From Streptomyces ipomoeae 91-03 (GTDB lineage: Bacteria; Actinomycetota; Actinomycetes; Streptomycetales; Streptomycetaceae), in NCBI RefSeq assembly GCF_000317595.1, contig NZ_AEJC01000366.1, positions 1 through 56,069 of the forward strand: a stretch of 56,069 nt of DNA. The letters run 5' to 3'. The notes beneath the pieces are model-generated. The model ran no database searches and was not told the DNA's origin. It saw only the letters and a program-made list of their open reading frames with translations. The translations under genes were made by a program, and so were the position numbers. Of the stretch, positions 8,222 to 16,023 are shown piece by piece. The stretch's first letter is position 1. Each line of letters opens with the position of its first letter.

Positions 8222-9100
8222 TTACGGCGTGGAGAACCGGCCGGGACCCGGAGGCGAGGGGCCGTCGGCGCGGACGCCGTTCGTGACCCGCAGGAACTCC
8301 AGCTTCTCCGCGTCGGCGGAACCCGCGGCCACCGTGTAGACGACGAGTCGGATGTCGCAGCCCGGGACGGTGAGCACGTCGCAGTCGCAGATCACCTCAC
8401 CCACCTGGGGGTGTACGACGGTCTTGCGGGCCGAGACGTGCGGACCGACCGCGCCCTCGTCCCACAGCCGGGCGAACTCCGCGCTGGTGGACCGCAGTTC
8501 CTCGACGAGGTCGGTCAGGCCACGGTCACGGGGGTAGTCGATGAGAGCCGTGCGCAGGTCGGCGACGAGGGCGGTTTTCAGGGCGTCGCCGTCCTGGAGC
8601 ACGGGCCAGGACGCGAGCCGGCTGGGCCCTGTGGCGAAGACCGCCCGTGCCAGGTTGCGCTCGTCGTGTGTCCGTGCGCTGGGGTCGCCCATCAGTACTG
8701 CCCATGCGGGGGTCCAGGACAGCAAGGTCCAGTCGGCGCTGAACACGCCCACGGGGAACTCCCCGAGGCGGGCCAGCATCCGTTGGACCCCGGCCGGCAC
8801 ATGCGTGGAGACCGTCCCCTCCTGGGGCGGGAGGAGGCCGGCCAGCCGGTAGGCGTGATCGCGCTCCATGGGCTGCAGTTGCAGTGCCCTGGCCAGGCTC
8901 GCGACGACCTGCGCCGAAGGGCTCGTGGCGCGGCCCTGCTCCAGCCGCACCACGTAGTCGACCGACAGCCCCGCGAGCTCGGCCAGTTCCTCGCGTCGCA
9001 GCCCCACCGCGCGTCGTCCGGGCCGCGAGGTCCGCCCGACGTCGGTGGGAGAAAGCCGGTCGCGCCAGCGGCGCAATGCCGTGCCCAGGGTCTCGTCCAC
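8222..9100 (-). CDS. HTH transcriptional regulator, MmyB-like ligand-binding type
   Basis: A 292-residue protein. The N-terminal XRE-type HTH includes VGLRREELAELAGLSVDYVV and RLEQGR, and the C-terminal part resembles the PAS-like MmyB ligand-binding domain (FPVGVFSADWTLLSWTPAW and the HPQVGEVICDCDVLTVPG region). In Streptomyces such regulators usually sit divergent to a short-chain dehydrogenase and control it. That is the layout here: the start GTG at 9100 is about 100 bp from the SDR start. The more upstream ATG is out of frame. It probably also controls its own transcription. Confidence 0.87.
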   Translation of the reverse strand: MDETLGTALRRWRDRLSPTDVGRTSRPGRRAVGLRREELAELAGLSVDYVVRLEQGRATSPSAQVVASLARALQLQPMERDHAYRLAGLLPPQEGTVSTHVPAGVQRMLARLGEFPVGVFSADWTLLSWTPAWAVLMGDPSARTHDERNLARAVFATGPSRLASWPVLQDGDALKTALVADLRTALIDYPRDRGLTDLVEELRSTSAEFARLWDEGAVGPHVSARKTVVHPQVGEVICDCDVLTVPGCDIRLVVYTVAAGSADAEKLEFLRVTNGVRADGPSPPGPGRFSTP

Positions 9101-9108
9101 TCGGCCAT

Positions 9109-9200
9109 TGTGTCCGCCGGGCCGCCGTTGTGCCTGGTACTGGCTGTCCTACCGTCTCGGAGAGCACTGGTTGTCCTCTCGTCACGGGCCGAGAGTGGAC
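9109..9200. promoter_or_regulatory. Divergent promoter region between HTH regulator and SDR gene
   Basis: This 92-bp stretch is the intact counterpart of the copy at 7915-8006. Conservation of about 87 percent across a non-coding block suggests the regulator's binding sites lie here. Repeated elements such as TGCCTGGTACTGG and GCACTGG are visible. Confidence 0.5.
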
Positions 9201-9202
9201 GC

Positions 9203-9899
9203 ATGACGACAACATTCATCACAGGAGCCAACAAATCCCTCGGATACGAGACCGCCCGCCGCTTGATCGAGGCCGGCCACACCGTCCTCGTCGGTGCTCG
9301 TGATCCGGAGCGCGGCCGGGCGGCTGCCGACGCCCTCGGTGCCCGTTTTATCCAGATCGATGTGACGGACGACGCGTCGGTGGCCGAGGCCGCCGCCGAC
9401 ATCGGGGCTCGCGAGGGGGGGCATCGACGTCCTGATCAACAACGCCGGTGTCTTCGGGCCGCACATCCCCGCCGATCAGCTCACGGCCGCTGACGCGAGC
9501 ACGGTGTTCGAGGTCAATGTCGTGGGGATCGTCCGGGTGACGCACGCGTTCCTGCCTCTGCTGCGCAAGTCGGCGAACCCGGTCATCGTCAATGTGTCCA
9601 GCGGCATGGGGTCGTTCGCGGCCACCCATGACGCCGGGCGCGTCGAGTCGAGGAACCTCGCGCCGCTCTACACGGCGTCGAAGGCCGCCGTGACCATGCT
9701 GACCACGCAGTACGCGAAGTCCTGGCCGGACGTGAAGGTGAACGCGGCCGACCCGGGCTACACCGCGACCGACTTCAACGGGCACAGCGGCCCGCAGACA
9801 GTGACCGAGGGGACCGACGCGATCGTCGAACTCGCCACCATCGGGGCGGACGGACCGACCGGAACCTTCCGTGACCGTCACGGTGAGATGCCCTGGTGA
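9203..9899 (+). pseudogene. Short-chain dehydrogenase/reductase, frameshifted
   Basis: The N-terminal part reads TFITGANKSLGYETARRL with the TGxxxxxG cofactor motif. The C-terminal part holds NVSSGMGSF, the active-site YTASK and DPGYTATDFNG. The two are in different frames: a run of seven G at 9415-9421 carries one G too many. Removing one restores GIDVLINNAGVFGPHIP and a single frame of about 231 residues. Either the gene is a recent pseudogene or the extra G is a sequencing error. Intact homologues are NAD(P)-dependent oxidoreductases of about this size. The ATG at 9203 lies just after the conserved promoter block. Confidence 0.8.
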
Positions 9900-9904
9900 T
9901 CCAC

Positions 9905-10345
9905 CTCTGAATTCGGGGCGTGCCGTCCGAGGTCTGCCGCGCGCCGGCGTGGTGCAGGGGGCCGCCCGCGATCTCGGCGATGGTCAGACGCGCCCGCAGC
10001 ACCCGCGGCGCGGTCCGCCCCCGCTCCCGGCGCCAGGGCGTCGTCTCGATCCGATCGCGCAGCGCGGCGAGGACTCCGTGCGCGTGGTGCCGGGAGTCCG
10101 GCGCCATGGTGGTGCTGACCGCTCCTGTAGCGCTGGCACACACCCGGCGGATGTGGTCCAGAGCGCGGGACTGCCCGGAACGCGGCGCGATGTTCCGGGC
10201 GTGCCGACCGCCTTCGTGCTCGGGGTGCGACAGCAGGCGGGTCAGCTGGTCGGTGGTGCCGCCGGCGCGGGCCACATGGCAGGCCGTGGCCGCGGTGATC
10301 CGGTGACCGTGCTCGGCCGCGCCCTGACGGTCCGCACGCCGCGCG
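9905..10345 (-). pseudogene. Relic of an unrecognised protein
   Basis: The minus strand reads about 140 codons of coding-like sequence, including ITAATACHVARAGGTTDQL, LLSHPEHEGGRHARNIAP, ALDHIRRVCASATGAVSTT and RARLTIAEIAGGPLHHA. There is no proper start, it runs out of a different frame at both ends, and it stops being protein-like next to the SDR stop codon. I cannot name the family. The most likely reading is a fragment of an accessory-element gene placed here by rearrangement. Confidence 0.35.
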
Positions 10346-10398
10346 GCACGGTCCGGCCGTCAGTGGCGAGTCGGCTGTAACTGCCGGTGGCGTAGCGG

Positions 10399-10687
10399 CC
10401 GGTGAGGTCGCCGAGCATGGCGGCGCCCGTCGCGACCTCGCGCACGGTGCCGGGCAACCGGTTGCGGATGGAAAGGCCCTCCACCGGACCGGTGGCCGGC
10501 GCGACCTCCGTCGCCTTGATCAGGGTGTGGAGCCTTCGGCGAGGCCGAGGTCCTTGACGGCGTCGAGGGTGATGGCGGCGGTGACATCCTGACCGCCGTC
10601 GAGCCGGACTTCGACCGTTGCCATGGCTTCGCCCGGGGTGACTGAGGTGACGGTGCCGGGGATCTGGTTGCGGATGCTCAGGCTCAT
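10399..10687 (-). pseudogene. Mop-type molybdate-binding protein, frameshifted
   Basis: The frame from the ATG at 10687 encodes a complete Mop (TOBE) domain, SLSIRNQIPGTVTSVTPGEA then VEVRLDGGQDVTAAI, and ends at TGA 10520. Immediately after, in another frame, comes ALIKATEVAPATG followed by the start of a second Mop domain, EGLSIRNRLPGTVREVATGA, which then loses homology near 10410. An intact gene would encode a tandem-Mop molybdate storage or homeostasis protein. It lies just downstream of modC on the same strand, so it was probably the last gene of that operon. Confidence 0.65.
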
Positions 10688-10801
10688 GGCGGGCGCCTCG
10701 CAGCGCAGGGGTGATTTGTCGCTATTTGGGGTTGCTCTGTGGTCCACCGTGGACCGGTGGGGGTCGGCTGTTCCGGGCCGCGGGGTTCGGCGCGCGTCTC
10801 C

Positions 10802-11896
10802 TCAGGCGGGGTAGGCGTGTGTCTGGGCGGCCTTGACGGTCGCCCACACCGTGGCTCCGGGGCGGAGGTCGAGTTCGGCGGCTGCGACCGTGGTGAGGTC
10901 GGCGGCCAGGGGGAGTTCGCCGGTGAGGTCGGCGCGGATCTGGTCGCCGTGGATCTCCAGGCCGGCCACCTCACAGCGCCAGAGGTTGCGGGCGCTGGAA
11001 CCGGTGGGCCGGTCCCGGTGCAGGGTCACCGCGCTGGGCGGGAAGGCGACGAAGACCGGCCCGGTGAGGTCTTCGGTGGTCGTGATCGTGGGTTCTGCGT
11101 CGACGTGGACCGTGTGTCCCTCGGCCTGTCCCCGGTAGAGGTTGAGACCGACCAGGTGGGCGATGTAGTCGGTGCGCGGGTGGCGGGCGATGTCGGACGG
11201 CGTGCCCTCCTGGACGATACGGCCGTCCTCGACGACGACGAGACGGTCGGCCAGCACCATCGCGTCGAGCGGGTCGTGTGTGACGAGTACGGCGACGGCC
11301 TCGAAGTCGGCCAGGTGGTGGCGGAGCTGGGCGCGGACGTCGAGGCGGGTGCGGGCGTCGAGGGCGGCGAGCGGCTCGTCGAGGAGGAGCAGGCGCGGGT
11401 GGGTGGCCAGGGCGCGGGCGAGGGCGACGCGCTGGGCCTGGCCGCCGGAGAGGCGGCGGGGCTTGGCCCCGGCGTGGGCGGCGAGGTCCATGCGCTCCAG
11501 CCACTCGGCGGCCTGGGCGCGGGCCTGCGCCTTGGTGGCGCCGTGGCAGCGGGGGCCGAAGGCCACGTTGTCGAGCGCGGTGAGGTGGGGGAAGAGCAGG
11601 TAGTCCTGGAAGACGACGCCGACCGGGCGGGACTCCGGTGGGGTACGGTCCAACTCCGCCCCGTCCAGCCGGAGGTGACCGCCGGAGAGCGGGACCAGGC
11701 CGGCGAGCGCGCGCAGGGCGGTCGTCTTGCCGGCGCCGTTGGGGCCGAGGAGCGCGACGACGTCACCGGGCGCCGCGGTCAGTCTCACGTCGAGGCGGAA
11801 GGAACCGCGCTCGACCACGAGCCGGGCGTCGAGTCCCTCCCGCGCGGGGTCGGGGGCGCGGACGGCGTCCTGAGGGGTCTTCTCGGTGTCGGTCAT
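10802..11896 (-). CDS. modC: Molybdate ABC transporter ATPase ModC
   Basis: A 364-residue ATPase with Walker A LLGPNGAGKTT, Q-loop FQDYLLFPHLT, signature LSGGQAQRVALARAL, Walker B LLLLDEPLAALD and H-loop LVTHDPLDA. About 120 residues follow, forming a TOBE/Mop-like domain (FPPSAVTLHRDRPTGSSARN and ELDLRPGATVWATVKA). It powers molybdate import through ModB. The ATG at 11896 overlaps the modB stop by ATGA, so the two are translationally coupled. The length and all motifs are normal. Confidence 0.93.
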   Translation of the reverse strand: MTDTEKTPQDAVRAPDPAREGLDARLVVERGSFRLDVRLTAAPGDVVALLGPNGAGKTTALRALAGLVPLSGGHLRLDGAELDRTPPESRPVGVVFQDYLLFPHLTALDNVAFGPRCHGATKAQARAQAAEWLERMDLAAHAGAKPRRLSGGQAQRVALARALATHPRLLLLDEPLAALDARTRLDVRAQLRHHLADFEAVAVLVTHDPLDAMVLADRLVVVEDGRIVQEGTPSDIARHPRTDYIAHLVGLNLYRGQAEGHTVHVDAEPTITTTEDLTGPVFVAFPPSAVTLHRDRPTGSSARNLWRCEVAGLEIHGDQIRADLTGELPLAADLTTVAAAELDLRPGATVWATVKAAQTHAYPA

Positions 11897-12744
11897 GAGG
11901 CGGTCATCCAGCGATCACGTAGTCCCGCCAGGACCGCGATCGACACGGCCAGCAGGACCAGGCTGAGGGCGATCGCGGCCTCCGGGTCGCTCTGCAGGGC
12001 GAGGTAGACGGCGAGGGGCATCGTCTGCGTACGGCCGGGGAAGTTGCCGGCGAAGGTGATGGTCGCGCCGAACTCGCCGAGCGCCCGCGCCCAGGCCAGG
12101 ACCGCGCCCGCCGCGATGCCGGGCGCGATGAGCGGCAGCGTGACCCGGCGGAACGCGGTGAAGCGGGAGGCGCCCAGGGTGGTGGCGGCCTCCTCGTAGC
12201 GCGGGTCGGCGGCCCGCAGGGTGCCCTCGACGCTGATGACGAGGAACGGCATGGCGACGAACGCCTCGGCGACCACGACCCCGGCGGTGGTGAACGGCAG
12301 TGTGACGCCGAACCAGTCGTCCAGCCACCGCCCCACGACGCCGTTGCGGCCGAGCGCCATGAGCAGCGCGACACCGCCGACGACCGGCGGCAGGACGAGA
12401 GGGAGCGTGACGAGGGCCCGTACGAGACCACGCCCCGGGAACTCGACCCGGGCCAGCAGCCAGGCGAGAGGCACGCCGATCACCAGGCTGATCACGGTTG
12501 CCGCCGTCGCGCAGACGAGGGAGAGCTGAAGCGCCTGCCACACCTCGGCGCTGGTCAGCAGGTCGGGCATGCTCCGCCACGGGGCACGGATCAGCAGGGC
12601 GACGAGCGGGAGGACCAGGAACGCGAGGCCGATCAGCGCGGGCAGCAGAAGCGGCAGCGGGGCGCCCCCGCCGACGCGGCGGCGCCGCGGGCCACCGGCC
12701 AGGGTGTCCGCGGCTCCGGCCCTGTCCGAGGAGGGAGACGTCAC
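11893..12744 (-). CDS. modB: Molybdate ABC transporter permease ModB
   Basis: A 283-residue permease with about six membrane helices. The binding-protein-dependent transport signature appears as GVTLPFTTAGVVVAEAFVAM and the EAA loop as EEAATTLGASRFTAFRRVTL; RALGEFGATITFAGN is typical of ModB. The GTG at 12744 overlaps the modA stop (GTGA), and the sequence upstream in this frame is antisense to modA. It forms the channel with ModC and receives molybdate from ModA. Confidence 0.93.
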   Translation of the reverse strand: MTSPSSDRAGAADTLAGGPRRRRVGGGAPLPLLLPALIGLAFLVLPLVALLIRAPWRSMPDLLTSAEVWQALQLSLVCATAATVISLVIGVPLAWLLARVEFPGRGLVRALVTLPLVLPPVVGGVALLMALGRNGVVGRWLDDWFGVTLPFTTAGVVVAEAFVAMPFLVISVEGTLRAADPRYEEAATTLGASRFTAFRRVTLPLIAPGIAAGAVLAWARALGEFGATITFAGNFPGRTQTMPLAVYLALQSDPEAAIALSLVLLAVSIAVLAGLRDRWMTAS

Positions 12745-13574
12745 GGCTTCAGGAACCCGGCTTCGGTCAGGACCTTCTGGCCCTCGGCGGACCGCACGAG
12801 TGCGATGAACGCCGTGGCGGTATCGGCGTTCTCGGAGCCCTTGAGCAGGGTGATCGGGTAGTCGTTGATGGCGTCGGCCGACTCGGGGAACTCCACGCCC
12901 TCCACCTTGCCACCCGCGGCCCTCACATCGGTCTTGTAGACGACCGCGGCGTCGGCCTCCTTCAGCACCACCTTGTTCAGGGCCGCCTTGACGTCCTCCT
13001 CGTAGGAGACGGGGGTGAGCTTCAGCCTGCTCGCGTCGAGGGCCTTCTGGGCGGCGGCGCCGCACGGCACCGTCGTGTCGCACAGCACGACCTTCAGATC
13101 CGAGTCGGTGAGGTCCTTGAGGGAGGAGATCGTGTGCGGGTTGCCGGGCAGGGTGGCGATCTCCAGCTGGTTGCGGACGAAGGTGGCCGGTGTGCCGGAG
13201 GCGCCCCCCGCATCCGTGACGATCTTCATCGTCTTGGGGCTGGCGGAGGCGAACACGTCGGCCGGCGCGCCGCTGGTGATGCTCGCGGCGAGGGTGTCGC
13301 TGCCGCCGAAGTTGAAGGTGACCTTCGTCCCGGGGTGGGCCTTCTCGAACTCCTTGCCCAGGGTCGTGAAGCTCTCCTTCAGCGAGGCCGCGGCAAAGAC
13401 CGTCACCTCGCCGGACAGCTTGTCCGAGGCGGAGACCGACGCGGGGGAGTCCGACCCGGCCGACGAGGAATCCGAGTCGGAGGAGGAGCAAGCACTCAGG
13501 GCCAGCAGGGCTGCGGCGCCTGCGCCGGTCACCTTCGACATCCGGCGGGTCCGGCGCGCGGAACGGGTCATCAC
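12741..13574 (-). CDS. modA: Molybdate-binding lipoprotein ModA
   Basis: A 277-residue periplasmic-type binding protein anchored as a lipoprotein (LLALSACSSSD, Cys near residue 29, followed by a Ser/Asp-rich linker). The mature part has the family features TVFAAASLKESFTTLGKEF, FGGSDTLAASITSGAPADVF, and the C-terminal DAINDYPITLLKG. It captures molybdate and hands it to ModBC. Starts GTG 13574 and ATG 13571 are adjacent, with GAGGGAG upstream. It is the first gene of modABC. Confidence 0.93.
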   Translation of the reverse strand: MMTRSARRTRRMSKVTGAGAAALLALSACSSSDSDSSSAGSDSPASVSASDKLSGEVTVFAAASLKESFTTLGKEFEKAHPGTKVTFNFGGSDTLAASITSGAPADVFASASPKTMKIVTDAGGASGTPATFVRNQLEIATLPGNPHTISSLKDLTDSDLKVVLCDTTVPCGAAAQKALDASRLKLTPVSYEEDVKAALNKVVLKEADAAVVYKTDVRAAGGKVEGVEFPESADAINDYPITLLKGSENADTATAFIALVRSAEGQKVLTEAGFLKP

Positions 13575-13590
13575 GGGTCCACTCCCTCAA

Positions 13591-13650
13591 GGTCCTGACG
13601 GACACCCTCACCTTGGTCCTGACGGACACATCACCTTGGCCCCGGCGGAC
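13591..13650. repeat. Short tandem repeat upstream of modA
   Basis: Two near-identical units, GGTCCTGACGGACACC-CTCACCTT (13591-13614) and GGTCCTGACGGACACATCACCTT (13615-13637), are followed by a partial, diverged third (GGCCCCGGCGGAC). They lie 20-80 bp before the modA start, so they may be part of the promoter or a regulator-binding array. Confidence 0.6.
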
Positions 13651-13774
13651 CGTCCACGGTCTTTCGACGACCCCGTCGGTCGACTTGAACCGGGATGATC
13701 CGGCGGCCCGGTCCGGCGGTGTCGGCGCTGACACCGAGTAAGGCAGCCGCGTCACCGATCCGGTAGCTGTGCAT
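13631..13774 (-). pseudogene. Stub of a MerR-like HTH molybdenum-operon regulator
   Basis: The ATG at 13774 opens HSYRIGDAAALLGVSADTA, the start of the short HTH domain found in actinobacterial Mop-fused regulators that precede mod operons. After DTA the usual RRWADxGR stretch is scrambled and only fragments such as RIIPVQVDRRGRR and KTVDG remain. The frame stops at 13631 without any Mop domain. Intact versions are about 130 residues; this one has 47. It is best read as a deletion derivative of the local modABC regulator, although a short HTH peptide could still be made. Confidence 0.55.
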
Positions 13775-13912
13775 GCGCCGATGATACTGCCGCAAACGCA
13801 AGGGGAAAGCATCCCGTCTCATCGCATGAGCAGGGATGCTTACTGTTGAAGCTGGTATATGCGTTTGTGCGGGACGAGGGTCCGGGTACGGTCATCCAGG
13901 AGGTGGTAGCCC

Positions 13913-14252
13913 GTGAGTCAGCCCCTCGTAGCTGCCCGTACGACCGCCGGACCGGCGGCGGAACTCGCCCTCACCGGCGATCCGACCCGTCCGGCCCGGC
14001 TGACGGGCCCGATCCGCCGGCCTGGCCACAGCACGAGGCCGACGTCAGCTTCGAGTGCGCCACCAGCGGCAGCCGGCACCACCGCTTCACCGGGCCGCTC
14101 CTGCACGACGTCCTGTCGGCGGCCGGCCCCGGCTTCGGCCGCGCCCCCGTCCTGCTCGCGGTCACCATCGACGACACCTCGCTCGACCGCGCCGCCCCCA
14201 GCTCGTCCTGCCCCAGGACCGCCGCGGCGCCCGGTGCATCAGCGGCATCCGG
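13913..14252 (+). pseudogene. Broken molybdopterin (sulfite-oxidase-like) oxidoreductase
   Basis: Reading across two frameshifts, the plus strand gives a GTG start (13913, SQPLVAARTTAGP), then AWPQHEADVSFECATSGS and HHRFTGPLLHDVLSAAGPGF, then VLLAVTIDDTSLDRA, and finally QLVLPQDRRGARCISGIR in a third frame. This matches the molybdopterin-binding fold of sulfite-oxidase-type proteins, with internal deletions. Homology ends at about 14252, exactly where the antisense ATPase relic begins. It cannot make a functional enzyme. Confidence 0.65.
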
Positions 14253-14634
14253 CGAACGGCTCGTCCGTCAGCAGCAGTCGGCTGTCCTGGGCCGGCGTCC
14301 GGGCCGGCGCGACGCGCTGCCGCATGCCACCCGACAGCTCGTGCACCCGCTTGCGGTACGCGCCCCGCAGCCGTACGAGTTCCAGCAGCCGTTCCGCCTC
14401 GGCGCGGCGCTCCGGCCCCGCGACCGGGTTGAGCAGGGTGGACTTGCCGCAACCGGAAGCTCCCAGGAGGGTGACGAACTCGCCGGGCGCGACATCGAGC
14501 GTGATGTCGTCCGGCGCGAGCCGCTGTCCGCCGGGCGTGCCCGGAGCGGGGAAGGACTTCGAGACGTGCTCGATACGGGCGGCGTGTGTCACCGCCGTGG
14601 TGTCCTCGGGGGCCCTGGCGATCGTGGTGGCCAT
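14239..14634 (-). pseudogene. Sulfonate/nitrate-type ABC ATPase with internal deletion and lost C-terminus
   Basis: The frame has a good start (GGGAGG before the ATG at 14634), IEHVSKSFPAPGTPGGQRL and Walker A LLGASGCGKST. It then jumps in frame from LLNPVAG straight to PERRAEAERLLELVRLR, skipping roughly 50 residues including the Q-loop. The signature LSGGMRQRV follows, then LLLTDEPFA, where homology ends at the junction with the oxidoreductase relic and the frame stops. Intact SsuB/TauB-like ATPases have about 250 residues. It sits 39 bp downstream of the binding-protein gene, as in a normal ssu operon. A permease gene is missing. Confidence 0.75.
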
Positions 14635-14673
14635 GGTCGTCACCTCCCGGGAGCTCATCGGCTCCGGTTGCCG

Positions 14674-15780
14674 TTACTCGGCGCCGAGGCCCGCGTCGTC
14701 GACCTCGTCCTTGCCTTCGGCCTTGAGGACCTTGTTGAGGAGCGTGAGGTCGTAGATGCCCTTCAGGTCCGGCTTGTCCAGCAGACCGGCCTTGACCGCG
14801 TGCTCCGCCTCGGTGTTGAGAGTGGCGGCGAGCGGGTCGTCGAGGAAGGTGATGGACTTCCAGGCCGGGTCGATGACCTCGGCGGGCAGCTCCTTGCCCG
14901 ACAGCCCCTTCAGCGCCGCGTTGGCGGACGCCTTCGCCTTCTCCGGGTTGGCGTTGATCCACTCATTGGTCTTCACCGAGGCGCGCAGTACGGCCTCGAC
15001 GACGTCCGGGTGCTCCTTCAGGAACTCCTGGCGCACGATGATGTTCGTGATGACGAACTTCTTGTCGGGCCACAGGTCGGCCTCGTCGAGCAGCACCTTC
15101 GCGCCCTCGGCGACCAGCTTGGACGCGGTCGGCTCCGGGACCCAGGCACCGTCGATGGCACCGGACTTGTAGGCGTCCGGGGCGACCGAGTTGTCCGTGC
15201 GGATCACGGAGACGTCGCCCTTGCCGCTCTGCGCGTCGACCTTCCAGCCCTGGTCCGCGATCCAGTTGAGGAACGCCACGTCCTGGGTGTTGCCGAGCTG
15301 GGGGGTGGCGATCTTCTTGCCCTTGACGTCCTTGATGGACTTGATCTTGTCCGGGTTGACGACGAGCTTCACACCGCCGGACGCCGAACCGCCGATGATG
15401 CGCAGGTTCTCGCCGTTCGACTTGGTGTAGCCGTTGATGGCGGGGGAGGGGCCGATCCAGCCGATGTCGATGGAGCCGCCGTTGAGGGCCTCGATCTCGG
15501 AGGGGCCGGCGTTGAAGGTGGAGGTCTTGATCGTGGTGCCGCCGAGCTCCTTCTGGAACAGGCCCTCCTGGACGCCCACGAGAGCGGTGGCATGCGTGAG
15601 GTTGGGGAAGTAGCCGATGTTCACTTCGTCGGCGGAGAGCTTCTTGGCACCCGCCGCGACCTTCGTCTGCTTGCTGTTGTCGGTGGACTCGGAACCGTAA
15701 CCGCAGGCGGTCAGCAGGAGGGGGAGCGCCGCTATGACGGCGATGGTGCGCAGGGTGGTGAGCGGTCTTGCGGCAGACAC
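14674..15780 (-). CDS. Sulfonate/taurine-type ABC substrate-binding lipoprotein (SsuA-like)
   Basis: A 368-residue NitT/TauT-family binding protein. The lipobox is LLLTACGYG (Cys near residue 26). The fold is marked by VNIGYFPNLTHATALVGVQE, FNAGPSEIEALNGGSIDIGW and LGNTQDVAFLNWIADQGW. It should bind an aliphatic sulfonate or similar organosulfur anion outside the membrane. The start is the GTG at 15780 with GAGAGGA upstream. A Cys-ending leader peptide lies 240 bp upstream, implying induction when cysteine is scarce. Its ATPase is broken and no permease follows, so it would need a transporter encoded elsewhere. Confidence 0.88.
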   Translation of the reverse strand: MSAARPLTTLRTIAVIAALPLLLTACGYGSESTDNSKQTKVAAGAKKLSADEVNIGYFPNLTHATALVGVQEGLFQKELGGTTIKTSTFNAGPSEIEALNGGSIDIGWIGPSPAINGYTKSNGENLRIIGGSASGGVKLVVNPDKIKSIKDVKGKKIATPQLGNTQDVAFLNWIADQGWKVDAQSGKGDVSVIRTDNSVAPDAYKSGAIDGAWVPEPTASKLVAEGAKVLLDEADLWPDKKFVITNIIVRQEFLKEHPDVVEAVLRASVKTNEWINANPEKAKASANAALKGLSGKELPAEVIDPAWKSITFLDDPLAATLNTEAEHAVKAGLLDKPDLKGIYDLTLLNKVLKAEGKDEVDDAGLGAE

Positions 15781-15859
15781 GGAGGTGTCCTCTCAGGGGA
15801 TGGGTGATCAGGGAGGGATGGAAAGCGAGATGTGAGTCCCATGGGCACGCACCAACACT

Positions 15860-15909
15860 CCACTCGCCGGCCCTCGGCAGCAGCGATGCCGTCTCGGGCT
15901 GAGGAGTGG
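15860..15909 (-). promoter_or_regulatory. Stacked stem-loop between leader peptide and ssuA-like gene
   Basis: Three nested pairings are visible: CCACTC (15860-15865) with GAGTGG (15904-15909), GGCCC-type with GGGC (15869-15899), and CGGCA (15875-15879) with TGCCG (15887-15891). It lies in the transcribed leader, after the peptide's stop and about 80 bp before the ssuA-like start, a position that fits an attenuator. No U-run follows. Confidence 0.4.
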
Positions 15910-16023
15910 ATCGTGGGGGGAGCGGATGTCGCGCCTGTCTGTCACCGCCGAGCCGCGCCTGAGGCATGCGGACGGCGGGTGCGGGCGGCGCGTCAGCCGA
16001 AGGGTGTCGGTTCTGGCGAGATC

